A DNA stretch of 64,000 nucleotides from Methanoregula boonei 6A8 (GCF_000017625.1 NC_009712.1:992001-1056000), one strand, 5' to 3'. Positions 41,383-50,835 are shown, numbered from the stretch's first letter. Notes: generated by a model not told the origin, from the sequence alone. Numbers and translations are program-made.

Positions 41383-42557
41383 AATGCGGGAACGGGATCG
41401 AGGCCCGGCAGGTAAATGAGCTTTTCATCAACGTGGACCCGATCCAGGCCGGGGGGCGGCTGACCGGCGATGCGATCAAGGCGATTATTGCGTACGGCGA
41501 TGGTTACTCGGTCTGCGACAACTGCAGGAAACCCAATCGCCTCGATTGTATTGCAAAGCCCCCGATCGCGGAGTTTCACAAGGATGTTGCTGCCTGGCTC
41601 AACATGGACGCAGCCCGGATGATGCCCGGTGCCCGGCGGGGGTTCCAGGCCGTGGCCCACACGTACGTAAGCAAGGGCAACCCGGTGCTTCTTACCTCGC
41701 TCTCGCACTACACCGAATTCCTCGCGGTTGAGGGCGCAGGAGGGGTTGCCTGTGAGATCCCGGCCGACAGCAATCACCTGGTCACCCCGGATGCTGCAGC
41801 GGCAAAGATCGAAGAAGTAAAACAAAAGTTCGGGAAAGCCCCGGTCCTTGCCATCATCGATCACGTGGATTACCAGTACGGGAACCTTCACGATTTTGCC
41901 GGGATCGCAAAAGTGGCACACCAGTACGATGTGCCGGTCCTGTACAACGGTGCGTATACAGTCGGTACCATGCCGGTGGACGGGAAAGTTATCGGTGCGG
42001 ATTTTATTGTCGGCTCGGGCCACAAGAGCATGGCCTCCCCCGCCCCCTCGGGAGTCCTTGCCACGACCGCAGAACGGGCAAAAGAAGTGTTTCGCACAAC
42101 CGGGATCACGGGGGATGTGACGGGCAGAAAATTCGGGATCAAGGAACCGGAGCTGATGGGCTGCACACTCATGGGCGCAACCCTCGTGGGCATGATGGCC
42201 TCGTTTCCCCATGTAAAGGAGCGGGTAAAGCATTTCGATAAGGAACTCGTCAACAACCGGATCGTCATGGAAGCACTCCTCTCCATTGAAGGGACAAAGA
42301 TCTTATCTGAATATCCACGAAAACATACGCTCACCCGGGTCGATACCACCGGATCCTTCGACAGGGTGGCTGAAACCCACAAGAAGAAAGGATTCTATTT
42401 CTCATCCGCCCTCAACGATAAGGGAATCTTCGGCCTCATCCCCGGTGCAACCCGGATCTGGAAGTTCAACACCTACGGGATGACAGAAAAGCAGACCCGG
42501 TACCTTGCCGATGCGTTTGTTGCGGTGGCTCAGGAGAACGGGCTGCCTGTGAAATGA
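41379..42557 (+). CDS. pscS: O-phospho-L-seryl-tRNA:Cys-tRNA synthase (SepCysS)
   Basis: The 392-residue PLP enzyme converts O-phosphoseryl-tRNA(Cys) into cysteinyl-tRNA(Cys), the second step of tRNA-dependent cysteine formation in methanogens. The N-terminal catalytic cysteines are in YSVCDNCRKPNRLDC (Cys46, Cys49, Cys57), substrate sequence ARMMPGARRGFQAV follows, PLP-binding Asp and His are in AIIDHVDYQYG, and the PLP Lys lies in GSGHKSMASPAPSG. The start overlaps the preceding small gene by four bases. SepRS, the partner that makes the phosphoseryl-tRNA, is not in the window. Confidence 0.95.
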   Translation: MKCGNGIEARQVNELFINVDPIQAGGRLTGDAIKAIIAYGDGYSVCDNCRKPNRLDCIAKPPIAEFHKDVAAWLNMDAARMMPGARRGFQAVAHTYVSKGNPVLLTSLSHYTEFLAVEGAGGVACEIPADSNHLVTPDAAAAKIEEVKQKFGKAPVLAIIDHVDYQYGNLHDFAGIAKVAHQYDVPVLYNGAYTVGTMPVDGKVIGADFIVGSGHKSMASPAPSGVLATTAERAKEVFRTTGITGDVTGRKFGIKEPELMGCTLMGATLVGMMASFPHVKERVKHFDKELVNNRIVMEALLSIEGTKILSEYPRKHTLTRVDTTGSFDRVAETHKKKGFYFSSALNDKGIFGLIPGATRIWKFNTYGMTEKQTRYLADAFVAVAQENGLPVK

Positions 42558-42688
42558 CGAGTTATCCGCCCGTTTTCATTTTTTCTCTTATTTACGGGCA
42601 CCACTGCTTTTATCATAATGGCTGATGAAAAGAAAAACAGTGGCCGGATTGTTCAGGCAGTGTGCAAAGCCACAAATGAGGCCCCGTT

Positions 42689-44173
42689 ATGCTCAAAAAC
42701 ATTGTCAGCCCGAAAAACCGGCTCGATAAAAAGACGTTTGACAAAAAGATCGCTCCACTCCAGGAACGTATGGGCGTACTCCAGCGGGCCCTGCACGATG
42801 CCCGCATTCCGGTTATCCTTGTGATGGAAGGCTGGGACGCGGCAGGGATCACCCGCTCCACCAAGATGGTGATCCAGTCCCTGGACCCCCGGGGCTTTAC
42901 CCTCCACACGATCGAGCAGCCCACGGATGAAGAACGGGCCCGTCCCTTTATGTGGCGGTTCTGGATCCGGCTGCCTCCCCGGGACCGGATCGCGATCTTT
43001 GCCAGGAGCTGGTACAGCCGTGCGATCTCTGCTGAAATGCAAAGGCCCAGCTGGACCAAGTCCCTTGCCGGGCGGATCATTGCGATCAACAATTTCGAGC
43101 GCCAGCTTGCCGATGACGGGGCGATCATCCTCAAGTTCTTTTTGCATATCGACAAAGATGAACAGCAGCGGCGTTTTGTAGCCCGGGAAAGCGATCCCCT
43201 CAAAGCATGGCTCGTGACCCCTGCGCTCTGGGACCTCCACAAGCATTACGAGAACTCTCTCCCGGTGGTTGAAGACCTCCTCAAAAAGACCGATACCGCA
43301 TCTGCACCATGGCATATCCTGGATGCAACCGATGAGAATTTTGCGGTCCTCGAAATCTATTCGGCCCTGATTGCAATCCTGGAAAAGACCCTTGACCGCC
43401 AGGCAAAGGGAAAACCAAAAAAGCCCGGCGATCCTCTTCTCCCGGAGAAATGCCCGGTCAGGCGAGGTCATAATGTAAAATCCGGGGAAAAGACCTGCAC
43501 ACGGGAGGAGTGCCAGCCCGACCTTGACCGGCTCCAGGAAGAGATGCCCCGGCTCCAGGCGCTGCTGTTCAAGCGCAAGATCCCGCTTATCATCCTGTAC
43601 GAGGGATGGGATGCAGCAGGGAAAGGGGGCAACATCACCCGGCTTGCACGGTACATGAACCCCCGTGGTTATGACGTGGTGCCGGTCTCTGCTCCCGATG
43701 CTACGGAAACAAGCCACCATTATCTCTGGCGGTTTGTCAGGAACTTCCCCCGGGACGGCCACATCGCGATCTTCGACCGGAGCTGGTACGGCCGCGTGCT
43801 TGTGGAGCGCGTGGAGAACTACTGTACGAAGTACGAGTGGCAGCGGGCGTACCGCGAGATCAATGACATGGAGGCAGACTTCGTGTATTCAAGCGGCGGG
43901 GGCATTGTCAAGTTCTGGCTGGAGATCAGTAACGAGGAGCAGCTCCGGCGTTTCGAACAACGGGAGAACGATCCGCTCAAGCAATGGAAAATTACCGATG
44001 AGGACTGGAGGAACCGGGAGAAGTGGGACCAGTACAATACGGCAATTGATGAGATGCTGGCCCGGACCAACACGAAGATCGCACCCTGGAACGTTATCGA
44101 ATCCGATGACAAGTGGCACGCCCGGGTAAAAACACTGGAAATCGTGGCAGAGCATTGCCGGAACCTGCTCTGA
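42689..44173 (+). CDS. two-domain PPK2-family polyphosphate kinase/phosphotransferase, paralogue 1
   Basis: The 494-residue protein contains two PPK2 domains (about 12-235 and 265-490). The second has an intact phosphate-binding loop, YEGWDAAGKGGNITRL, followed by the lid YLWRFVRNFPRDGHIAIFDRSWYGRVL; the first has the degenerate version MEGWDAAGITRSTKM and RSWYSRAI. This matches class II PPK2 enzymes (polyphosphate:AMP phosphotransferase type), in which only the C-terminal domain keeps the active loop. The likely reaction is AMP + polyphosphate to ADP. A second copy follows 212 bases downstream on the same strand. Confidence 0.88.
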   Translation: MLKNIVSPKNRLDKKTFDKKIAPLQERMGVLQRALHDARIPVILVMEGWDAAGITRSTKMVIQSLDPRGFTLHTIEQPTDEERARPFMWRFWIRLPPRDRIAIFARSWYSRAISAEMQRPSWTKSLAGRIIAINNFERQLADDGAIILKFFLHIDKDEQQRRFVARESDPLKAWLVTPALWDLHKHYENSLPVVEDLLKKTDTASAPWHILDATDENFAVLEIYSALIAILEKTLDRQAKGKPKKPGDPLLPEKCPVRRGHNVKSGEKTCTREECQPDLDRLQEEMPRLQALLFKRKIPLIILYEGWDAAGKGGNITRLARYMNPRGYDVVPVSAPDATETSHHYLWRFVRNFPRDGHIAIFDRSWYGRVLVERVENYCTKYEWQRAYREINDMEADFVYSSGGGIVKFWLEISNEEQLRRFEQRENDPLKQWKITDEDWRNREKWDQYNTAIDEMLARTNTKIAPWNVIESDDKWHARVKTLEIVAEHCRNLL

Positions 44174-44385
44174 TACGTTCAAAAATACGCTGGTCCTTCC
44201 GGAACAAGGTCTGGTCTGGCTGCCTCGTGCTCAAACCGGCCCGGCCGTACGGGCACCCATACCTCATGATGGGGCAGAGCGTGACCCGGCACGGCGTCTG
44301 ATACCAACAATTGCTTTTATGATATAACCCGGCAAAGGTGACATTGCCAGGACTGCTCTTTGCCATTCCGGCAAAAGGAGACTCC

Positions 44386-45876
44386 ATGCTGAAAAAGTGC
44401 GACCTGACCGAAAAGATCGACCAGAAGACCTTTGATGAGAAAACAGGGCCGCTGCAGGCGCATCTTGGGCAGCTGCAACGGCAGCTCCATGCCGAGAAAA
44501 TCCCGGTAATTATCCTCATCGAAGGCTGGAATGCCGCGGGAATTTCACTCACGGTCAAGGAGCTTATCCGTTCTTTTGACCCCCGGGGGATCGAGCTTTC
44601 AACTATCGGATCCCCTACTGATGCAGAGCAGCACCGTCCGCTGTTATGGAGGTTCTGGAACCGCATCCCTCCCAAAGGCGGGATTGCCATCTTTGACCGG
44701 AGCTGGTACAGCCGGGCGCTCGCGGAGACCACCCGGCACCCGGCCTGGGAAAAACGCGTTGACACGGCTATCCAGTCCATCAACAGGTTTGAGCGTCAGC
44801 TTGCCGATGACAACACGATCATCGTCAAGATTTTCCTTCATATCAGTAAAAAAGAGCAGGAAAAACGTTTCATTGACCGTGAAACAAACCCCCTTACCTC
44901 GTGGATGGTAACCCCTGAGGACTGGGATTTCCACGGCGAGTATGAGACGTATTTCCCGCTTATCGATTCTTTCCTTAGAAGGACCAGTACTCCCGGTGCA
45001 CCCTGGACGGTCATTGGTGCCGATGATACCCGGTACGCCATTCTTACCGCTTACAAGACGGTCATAGCGGCCCTTGAAAAGAGAAAAACGGGCAGGGACG
45101 GTATATCCGGGAAGGAGCATGCCACGTACACCCCCGATCTAGTCCCGGCGAAACGACACGAGGAAAAACCGGCCCGGCTCGATAAGGAGACCTACGAAAA
45201 ACGACTCGCGGCCGCACAGCTGATGCTCGGCGATATGCAGTCCATCCTTTTCAAGCGCAATATCCCGCTTATTATTATCTTTGAGGGAAGGGATGCCGCG
45301 GGGAAAGGGGGCACCATAATGCGCCTCACTCGTGACTTAAACCCGAGAGGCTACCGGGTCACACCCGTTGGCGGCCCAAACGAATTTGAAAAAGATCATC
45401 ACTATCTCTGGAGGTTTATACGGAAATACCCCCGCCAGGGCCATACGACGATCTATGACCGGAGCTGGTACGGCAGGGTCCTTGTGGAACGGGTGGAAGG
45501 TTTTTGCACCCGGGCTGAATGGAAACGGGCCTATTCCGAGATAAACGAAGTAGAGGAAGAATTCCGCTCGTGGGGCGGAGGAATTTTGAAATTCTGGCTG
45601 GAGGTCAGCCCCGAAGAGCAGCTCAAACGGTTCCAGGGGCGGGAAAAAGACCCGTCCAAGCAATGGAAGATCACTGAAGAAGACTGGCGGAACCGGGAGA
45701 AATGGGACCAGTACAGCGAAGCCATTGATGAGATGTTTGAAAAAACAAGTACGAAAAACGCACCATGGATCGTAATAAACTCGGATGATAAATGGAATGC
45801 ACGGATAAAAACCGTTGAGACTGTCTGCGAGTACGCCGAGCGCCTGCTTCAGGTAAGATACCAGCACTACAGTTAA
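44386..45876 (+). CDS. two-domain PPK2-family polyphosphate kinase/phosphotransferase, paralogue 2
   Basis: The 496-residue protein has the same two-domain plan as the preceding gene: N-terminal domain with an altered loop (IEGWNAAGISLTVK) and C-terminal domain with FEGRDAAGKGGTIMRL and the lid FIRKYPRQGHTTIYDRSWYGRVL. Note FEGRDAAGKGG where most members have GWDAAGKGG, an Arg for Trp change next to the active loop. AAGGAG lies five bases before the ATG at 44386, so the 16 residues upstream in the frame are excluded. The two paralogues have clearly diverged and may differ in nucleotide preference (AMP versus ADP or GMP). Confidence 0.88.
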   Translation: MLKKCDLTEKIDQKTFDEKTGPLQAHLGQLQRQLHAEKIPVIILIEGWNAAGISLTVKELIRSFDPRGIELSTIGSPTDAEQHRPLLWRFWNRIPPKGGIAIFDRSWYSRALAETTRHPAWEKRVDTAIQSINRFERQLADDNTIIVKIFLHISKKEQEKRFIDRETNPLTSWMVTPEDWDFHGEYETYFPLIDSFLRRTSTPGAPWTVIGADDTRYAILTAYKTVIAALEKRKTGRDGISGKEHATYTPDLVPAKRHEEKPARLDKETYEKRLAAAQLMLGDMQSILFKRNIPLIIIFEGRDAAGKGGTIMRLTRDLNPRGYRVTPVGGPNEFEKDHHYLWRFIRKYPRQGHTTIYDRSWYGRVLVERVEGFCTRAEWKRAYSEINEVEEEFRSWGGGILKFWLEVSPEEQLKRFQGREKDPSKQWKITEEDWRNREKWDQYSEAIDEMFEKTSTKNAPWIVINSDDKWNARIKTVETVCEYAERLLQVRYQHYS

Positions 45877-46028
45877 TCCCGGTCTCCGGGAGCGGGTACC
45901 GCTAAAAGCCAGTGTCCCGCTAACGCAACCCGGCTTTACCTCATATCCGCACTCCTGGTGCCAGTCATCCATTTTTCCCCGGGGCAGGAACAAAACTCTT
46001 TAATCGGCGGAGAGAATAGTGTACTGAA

Positions 46029-46661
46029 ATGGCAAAAAAGGCGAGCAAAAAGGTTGAAGAGGAACCCCTGAAACTCTTCTACATCTTCTATAACCAGGAG
46101 CGCTGGGACAACTGGGTAAAGTCGCTTTCTGAGGCGAGTTTCGAGGTAGACCCGAAAAGCGACGAGATGCCCGAGGGCTTCCGGGTACTGGACAGTTTCT
46201 CGGTAGACATCACCCTTGCCGTGCTCAAGATTGTCAAGCTGTACCAGAACAAGCGGTTCAGCAGGGAAGAGACGCTGGATAAGCTTGCGGCAGTCGAGGC
46301 TATTGTCATGTCCGAGGCCCCGAAAGGCGATCTCGAGGAGATAATTGAGATCCTCCAGCTTCCAAAGCTCGTCCTCTTTGCCTCGTCCCGCCGGTACCTT
46401 GGCGGCGAATTTGATAAGGACATAAAAACGCTTGTAAAAAAGGGCAGGGAAGCAATCGACAAGGACATGGAGCAGGCGTTAGAGATTGCATCCAATATCG
46501 GTGCCGCGGTAATCGATGGCGCTGCCTGCTGCGGGAAGTACGTCAAGGATGATCTCGAGAACCCGACCCTGTTTGACGAGTGGCTCATCGAATGCGAGCG
46601 GATGTTTGAGGCCATGGGCTCGCTCAAGAATTTCGATGAATCGACCGGAGAAGACGAGTGA
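46029..46661 (+). CDS. DUF2150 family archaeal protein
   Basis: The 210-residue protein is a conserved euryarchaeal family of unknown function, recognised by LKLFYIFYNQERWDNWVKSL at the N-terminus, the helix LDSFSVDITLAVLKIVKLYQNKRFSREETLDKL, and a C-terminal AAVIDGAACCGKYVKDDL followed by FDEWLIECERMFEAMGSL. It is mostly helical, acidic at the end and has no membrane segment. Two adjacent cysteines near residue 166 are noticeable. It overlaps the next gene by four bases (GTGA), a coupling that may point to a joint role. Confidence 0.75.
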   Translation: MAKKASKKVEEEPLKLFYIFYNQERWDNWVKSLSEASFEVDPKSDEMPEGFRVLDSFSVDITLAVLKIVKLYQNKRFSREETLDKLAAVEAIVMSEAPKGDLEEIIEILQLPKLVLFASSRRYLGGEFDKDIKTLVKKGREAIDKDMEQALEIASNIGAAVIDGAACCGKYVKDDLENPTLFDEWLIECERMFEAMGSLKNFDESTGEDE

Positions 46662-47110
46662 TCGCCGGCAGGGCGCGGTTCCGTCACGCAAAAAAGATTG
46701 AGCGTCTTTGCGGCTACCGGGTACCTGAATTTGCCTTTTCCCCGGTGATGCTCGAGACCGTCACCTCCCGTTTCAATTTCGATGCGCTGGATTTTGCCGT
46801 CCGCGAACAGCTCCTCCGCTTTTTTGACGATTTCCTCCGGTGCAAATGCAGGAACTCCCCGCTTTGCGGATGCCCGGAAAAAAAGTTTGCCAAAAAGGTG
46901 ATCGAGCTGCGCGAGAACGGCCTCGACCACCGCCAGATCGCTGCCTATCTTTCCGATGAGTACGGGATCGAGATCTTTCCTGCGGATGTACTCTCTTTTT
47001 TGGAAGATTCCGTGCATGTGCTTGAAGCAATCGCGGACGTGGCGCACCTCCATGGTGAAGAGGCCCTGGCCGCAAAAACCGCGGATCACATCCGGCTCAT
47101 TGAGCGTTAG
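46658..47110 (+). CDS. DUF5814-like cysteine-motif protein
   Basis: The 150-residue protein has a Cys cluster CKCRNSPLCGC (about residues 64-74) followed by a helical region GLDHRQIAAYLSDEYGIEIFPADVLSFLED. This resembles, from memory, the C-terminal domain of archaeal DUF5814 proteins, where it follows a helicase; here it stands alone. The four cysteines could bind zinc. It begins with GTG overlapping the DUF2150 stop. No function is known. Confidence 0.6.
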   Translation: MIAGRARFRHAKKIERLCGYRVPEFAFSPVMLETVTSRFNFDALDFAVREQLLRFFDDFLRCKCRNSPLCGCPEKKFAKKVIELRENGLDHRQIAAYLSDEYGIEIFPADVLSFLEDSVHVLEAIADVAHLHGEEALAAKTADHIRLIER

Positions 47111-47719
47111 GGTGTCTGCCGTCGTTCATCCAGAAAGCATATATTACAAAATGTAATACTTATTTTACGTGGTACCTGTTCAGACCATGCAGGACCCGCG
47201 ATAAGGCACAAAAAAGACCGGAGAAAAAAAAGACAACCCCCCTTAGTATGCAGGAAAGCCCGGCACAGCCGGGAACACTTGCATACGTACCAGGCCGGCT
47301 CCGGCGGCAGGCCGCATACTATACATAATTAACACAAAAAAGGAGATGATAGGAAACAGGAGCATTACCGAAAACACCGTTCCCCCGCCCACCAGGAGAG
47401 GCGGGAAACTATGCCCGGGGCCCGTACTTTCTGTTTGGATCCCCGGTATTCGCCAAAAAATCCGCTCCCCTGCCTCCACCCGGCGGGGAGTCGGATCCCC
47501 GGCGTTATCGGGAAGACAAAAACGTACCCCGGCATGGCAGAACAACAAGTACTCTTCATCAGATCCAATCCATCCAACAGATACCTGTCGTTATCCTGCA
47601 GGGAACACCCCTGCCGGTTTTTTTATGATCGCTTGTACCGGTCGAGTACGAGCGGATCCGGGATCTCTTTTCCGGGTATAATGCAAAGAAAAATCGGACG
47701 AATCTTCTCTTGTGCGCGA
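47111..47719. other. intergenic region without a convincing gene
   Basis: Sequence after the DUF5814-like gene is AT-rich (TATATTACAAAATG near 47140), then carries an A-rich run around 47224. Open frames here (for example 47411-48235 forward) overlap the PfpI-like gene on the other strand and have no family resemblance. I see no RNA gene or repeat. Confidence 0.55.
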
Positions 47720-48244
47720 TTACCAGAATTCGTCACTGAGCTCTTTTACTACCGCTTCTGCAAACGCCTTTGCAGCAGCCGGGCCGTTTGCGGTTATGAT
47801 CCGACCATCGGTTACGACCAGGTCTTTGGTTACAAGTGCCCTTCCCTTCTTCATCTCCAGCACTGCAACCGGGCTGTCATACACGGTTGCCTTCTTTCCT
47901 TTGAGGATCCCGGCTTTTGCAAGCACCACCGGCGCAAGGCAGATTGCGGCAACCACCTTATCCTTCCCGTGGAAATAACTTGCAAGCTGCACAAGTATAT
48001 CGTCTTCCCAGAGGTATGTCTGACTTCCCGCGCCCCCGACAATAATCAGGCCCTTGTAGTTATTGGGGTCGATCTCGTCAAACGAGAGGCTGGCGGTTGC
48101 CTTTCCTCCAAGCATTCCCGTGCAGGTGCCGGCCCGGGTAGAGGCGATATCAAAGGCGATCCCGGCTTTTGTGAGGGCCGCAACCGGCTCTGCCAGTTCC
48201 TCGTCACGGTACTTTTCCGGAGCTATGGCAATTAGTGCTTTCAT
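47720..48244 (-). CDS. DJ-1/PfpI-family protein
   Basis: The 174-residue protein has the DJ-1/PfpI fold with the nucleophile elbow VVAAICLAPVVLAKAG (Cys102) and the conserved N-terminal Glu in RDEELAEPVAAL. In PfpI proteases the residue after Cys is His (AICHGP); here it is Leu, so a Cys-His protease pair is absent. Members act as chaperones, glyoxalases or amidotransferase-like enzymes. The frame extends 85 codons upstream, but that part is Ser/Arg-rich and not family-like, so the ATG at 48244 is chosen. Confidence 0.85.
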   Translation of the reverse strand: MKALIAIAPEKYRDEELAEPVAALTKAGIAFDIASTRAGTCTGMLGGKATASLSFDEIDPNNYKGLIIVGGAGSQTYLWEDDILVQLASYFHGKDKVVAAICLAPVVLAKAGILKGKKATVYDSPVAVLEMKKGRALVTKDLVVTDGRIITANGPAAAKAFAEAVVKELSDEFW

Positions 48245-48377
48245 TGTTTCCGGGATGTTCCTTCTTCGTATTTGAGGTTTGGCCCGGCTCCCTGCAATGG
48301 AGATTTGCGGCGGGACATACCGCATAATGGGGATAGCAGGAGTACTGTCTGAAAAAAGGGTAATGTCGGGAGAATTT

Positions 48378-49067
48378 TCAGGGCTTTTTAACGATCGAAT
48401 TGATAATATTATCCATGATCGCTTCGCTGCGGTTCTTGAGCCCGAATCCGACGATGATAGCGATCGCAGCGCCAAGACCAAGCCCGATGCCCCAGGCAAT
48501 CGGGGTCACGAACGTGTAGATGATCGTGAGGTCGAGCATCAGCTGGGAAAGGGCGAGGATCGTGATCGCAAAGTAGAGGAAAAGGCGGATCAAAAACAGG
48601 ACCGGTGTAATGAGCTGGATATCCTGCTGTGCATAGTACCGCCCCAGGAAATCGATGAAATAATCCGCAAGAATGAATCCCACGATAAGGATGATGATGA
48701 AGGCGACAATGTGGGGGATATACTCCACGATTGTGGTCATAAGCCTGCTCATGTACTCCATGTCAAGGATATTTACTGCCGCAAGCACGGCAATCATGTA
48801 CACGAAAAGCCGGACAAAGATATCTCCTATATATCCTACAGTGATCCCGGCCTTTTTGACCGAACCGGCAAACGAGGTCTGATCGGCCACCTGCTCGACA
48901 AAGTGCTGCTCGCCAATCTTGTCAAGAACGATCCGTACTGCCCTGCCAAGAAGGCGACCGACAATCCAGCCGATGAGCAGCACGATAAGCGCCCCGATGA
49001 CGCTTGGGGCATAGTTCATCACCGTTGCATTCCACTGGTCAGTAACACTGGTTACAACATCAACCAT
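48378..49067 (-). CDS. MscS-related membrane protein with conserved TM-helix domains
   Basis: The 229-residue protein contains the short membrane domain found in small MscS-like proteins (PF05552 style): PSVIGALIVLLIGWIVGRLLGRAVRIVLDKIG and later PHIVAFIIILIVGFILADYFIDFLG, plus three other helices and the glycine-rich end GIGLGLGAAIAIIVGFGLKNRSEAI, which resembles the pore-helix start of mechanosensitive channels. The MscS beta domain is absent. It may be a minimal channel or a channel regulator. Of the possible starts, the ATG at 49067 has GGAGG eight bases upstream. It is divergent from the HTH-PAS gene. Confidence 0.78.
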   Translation of the reverse strand: MVDVVTSVTDQWNATVMNYAPSVIGALIVLLIGWIVGRLLGRAVRIVLDKIGEQHFVEQVADQTSFAGSVKKAGITVGYIGDIFVRLFVYMIAVLAAVNILDMEYMSRLMTTIVEYIPHIVAFIIILIVGFILADYFIDFLGRYYAQQDIQLITPVLFLIRLFLYFAITILALSQLMLDLTIIYTFVTPIAWGIGLGLGAAIAIIVGFGLKNRSEAIMDNIINSIVKKP

Positions 49068-49124
49068 TTCCATCTCCTCCAAATTTCAGATACCTGTATG
49101 TTTTGATTCATATGCTTTGTCGAA

Positions 49125-49187
49125 TTTATATATAAATATTTCTCATAAAGACGATACATATGGATAATTTACAACAATTATAAATGT
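49125..49187. promoter_or_regulatory. divergent promoter region with two TATA boxes
   Basis: TTTATATATAAATATT at 49125-49140 lies about 58 bases from the leftward start at 49067 and is itself nearly palindromic. AATTATAAATG at 49177-49187 lies about 42 bases before the rightward start at 49229. These fit separate archaeal promoters for the MscS-related and HTH-PAS genes; the HTH-PAS protein could control both. Confidence 0.55.
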
Positions 49188-49228
49188 TGACTGGAGCATA
49201 GAGTACCTTTACAGAAGATCGGATTGTC

Positions 49229-50578
49229 ATGATGCAGGATTACCAGCAGGAACTTGGCCAGATCAAGAACCTTCTCAGGCAAAATCCGGAGGGAATGAGC
49301 GTTACCGATATTGCAAAAGCGCTCAAGAAGAACAAGAACACGACCGGGCGGTACCTGGATATCCTGCTGATATCAGGACAGGTGGACATGCGGACGTACG
49401 GCATGGCCAAGGTCTTTACTCTCTCCCAGCGCGTCCCGCTCTCTGCCATGCTCAGTTATTCAAAGGACCTGATCATGGTCCTTGACAAGGAATCCCGCAT
49501 CACCGATATCAATGAAAATTTTGCTACACTCCTGCGCATTGCCCGAAAGGATGCCATAGGAAAAAATGTTGCTTATCTCAACTCCCCCGAGGTAGATGTC
49601 CGCGATTTTATCCACACCCTCTCTGCGCCCGGCACCCGGGAATCGGAGCGTATTGTTTCATTTGCAGTAAAGGGGTCCGGGGAACGGATCTTCAAGCAGA
49701 AATCCGTTCCCACGGTTTTTGATGATGGCCAAAGAGGCCTTACCATTATCCTTTCCGATGTAACTGAGGAGATCGTAAAAGAGCGGGAGATCCGGGAGCG
49801 GGAAGAACAGTTCCGGATGATGGCTGAGAATATCCAGGACGGGCTGATCATTTTAGAAAATGACCGGTGCACTTTTGTGAACCGGAGGGTTGCTGAGATC
49901 ACCGGTTATACCTTTGAAGAACTCTGGGCAATGGATCCCATGGCAACAATCATAGATCCCGAGGACCAAAAAAAGCTGGAGCCGATCCTTGAACTCCGCA
50001 AAAAACCAGCCCAGGGAGTTACCGAGTTCCAGGGCCGTATCCGGAGGAAAGATGGTGTTTTCCGGGATGTTTATCTCAGGACCACCAGCCTCAAGCATGA
50101 AGAGACCTGGTTTGCGTTTGTTATCATGACCGATATCACCGAGCTGCGGACCAAGGATGCCGCACTCTTTGAAAGCGAACAGCGGTTCCGGATGATGGCA
50201 GAAAACATCCAGGACAGCCTCTTTATTATCGAGAACGAGCAGCTGGTCTATTCCAACCGGCGTCTCAGTGAGATCACGGGATATTCGGGTGAAGAGCTGC
50301 TTGCGAAGAGTCCCCGGGACCTGATTGCTCCTGAAGACATGCAGCGGATTGAGGAACTTTACACCAAATCCGTGGCCGGTGCCGGGCCGGCGCAGTTCCG
50401 GAGCTGGGTGCGGTGCAAAAACGGGGAAAGCCGGTTTGTGTACGGCCATATCAATTCTGTCAGCTCCGGCCAGACCGTGAGCACGTACATCACCATGACA
50501 GATATCACGGAATTTGCACAGCGCGAACAGGCGCTGCAGGATCGTATCCGGGAGCTGGAGAAGTCCATCGGGCAATAA
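49229..50578 (+). CDS. HTH-PAS one-component regulator with three PAS domains
   Basis: The 449-residue protein begins with a winged helix (residues about 8-65: LLRQNPEGMSVTDIAKALKKNKNTTGRYLDIL), then three PAS domains (about 72-185, 195-315 and 320-440), the last two being near-repeats that start with EQFRMMAENIQDGLIILEN and EQRFRMMAENIQDSLFIIEN. The GYT-EEL and GYS-EEL helices of PAS cores are clear. No kinase or receiver follows, so sensed signals (redox, ligand or light) probably act directly on DNA binding. This architecture is common in Methanomicrobiales. It is divergent from the MscS-related gene. Confidence 0.85.
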   Translation: MMQDYQQELGQIKNLLRQNPEGMSVTDIAKALKKNKNTTGRYLDILLISGQVDMRTYGMAKVFTLSQRVPLSAMLSYSKDLIMVLDKESRITDINENFATLLRIARKDAIGKNVAYLNSPEVDVRDFIHTLSAPGTRESERIVSFAVKGSGERIFKQKSVPTVFDDGQRGLTIILSDVTEEIVKEREIREREEQFRMMAENIQDGLIILENDRCTFVNRRVAEITGYTFEELWAMDPMATIIDPEDQKKLEPILELRKKPAQGVTEFQGRIRRKDGVFRDVYLRTTSLKHEETWFAFVIMTDITELRTKDAALFESEQRFRMMAENIQDSLFIIENEQLVYSNRRLSEITGYSGEELLAKSPRDLIAPEDMQRIEELYTKSVAGAGPAQFRSWVRCKNGESRFVYGHINSVSSGQTVSTYITMTDITEFAQREQALQDRIRELEKSIGQ

Positions 50579-50777
50579 GAAGATTCGTGTGTACCATTTT
50601 GCCCGATGCTTAACTCCGGGTTTGCGCTGGATAACTCATGTGGGATCTCTGGCAGGATGGTACTGAATTCACGTGCGGGTACCGTTGTCTGCTGTGGTGT
50701 TTTTTATATTTATCAATAAAATTCTCCCGTGAAAACAATGGCGTTTATAATATCTATGTATGACCGATGAGCCAAAC

Positions 50778-50787
50778 GCTTAAATAT
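50778..50787 (+). promoter_or_regulatory. TATA box of the COG1361-RND operon
   Basis: GCTTAAATATA begins at 50778, about 50 bases before the ATG at 50836, in an otherwise AT-rich stretch; GAGGA lies at 50827-50831 as ribosome site. This is the likely promoter for the block running to 57270. Confidence 0.5.
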
Positions 50788-50835
50788 AGAAAATTCAAAC
50801 AGGTACCAAGCTTTTCGATACTATAGAGGACTTGC

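Noticed and set aside
44174-44385. Possible tRNA or small RNA between the PPK2 genes
   Set aside because: No cloverleaf, T-loop GTTCRANTC with matching stems or CCA end could be drawn.
47411-48235. 274-codon forward open frame
   Set aside because: It overlaps the DJ-1/PfpI gene on the other strand and shows no recognisable motif; its long length reflects the GC bias.
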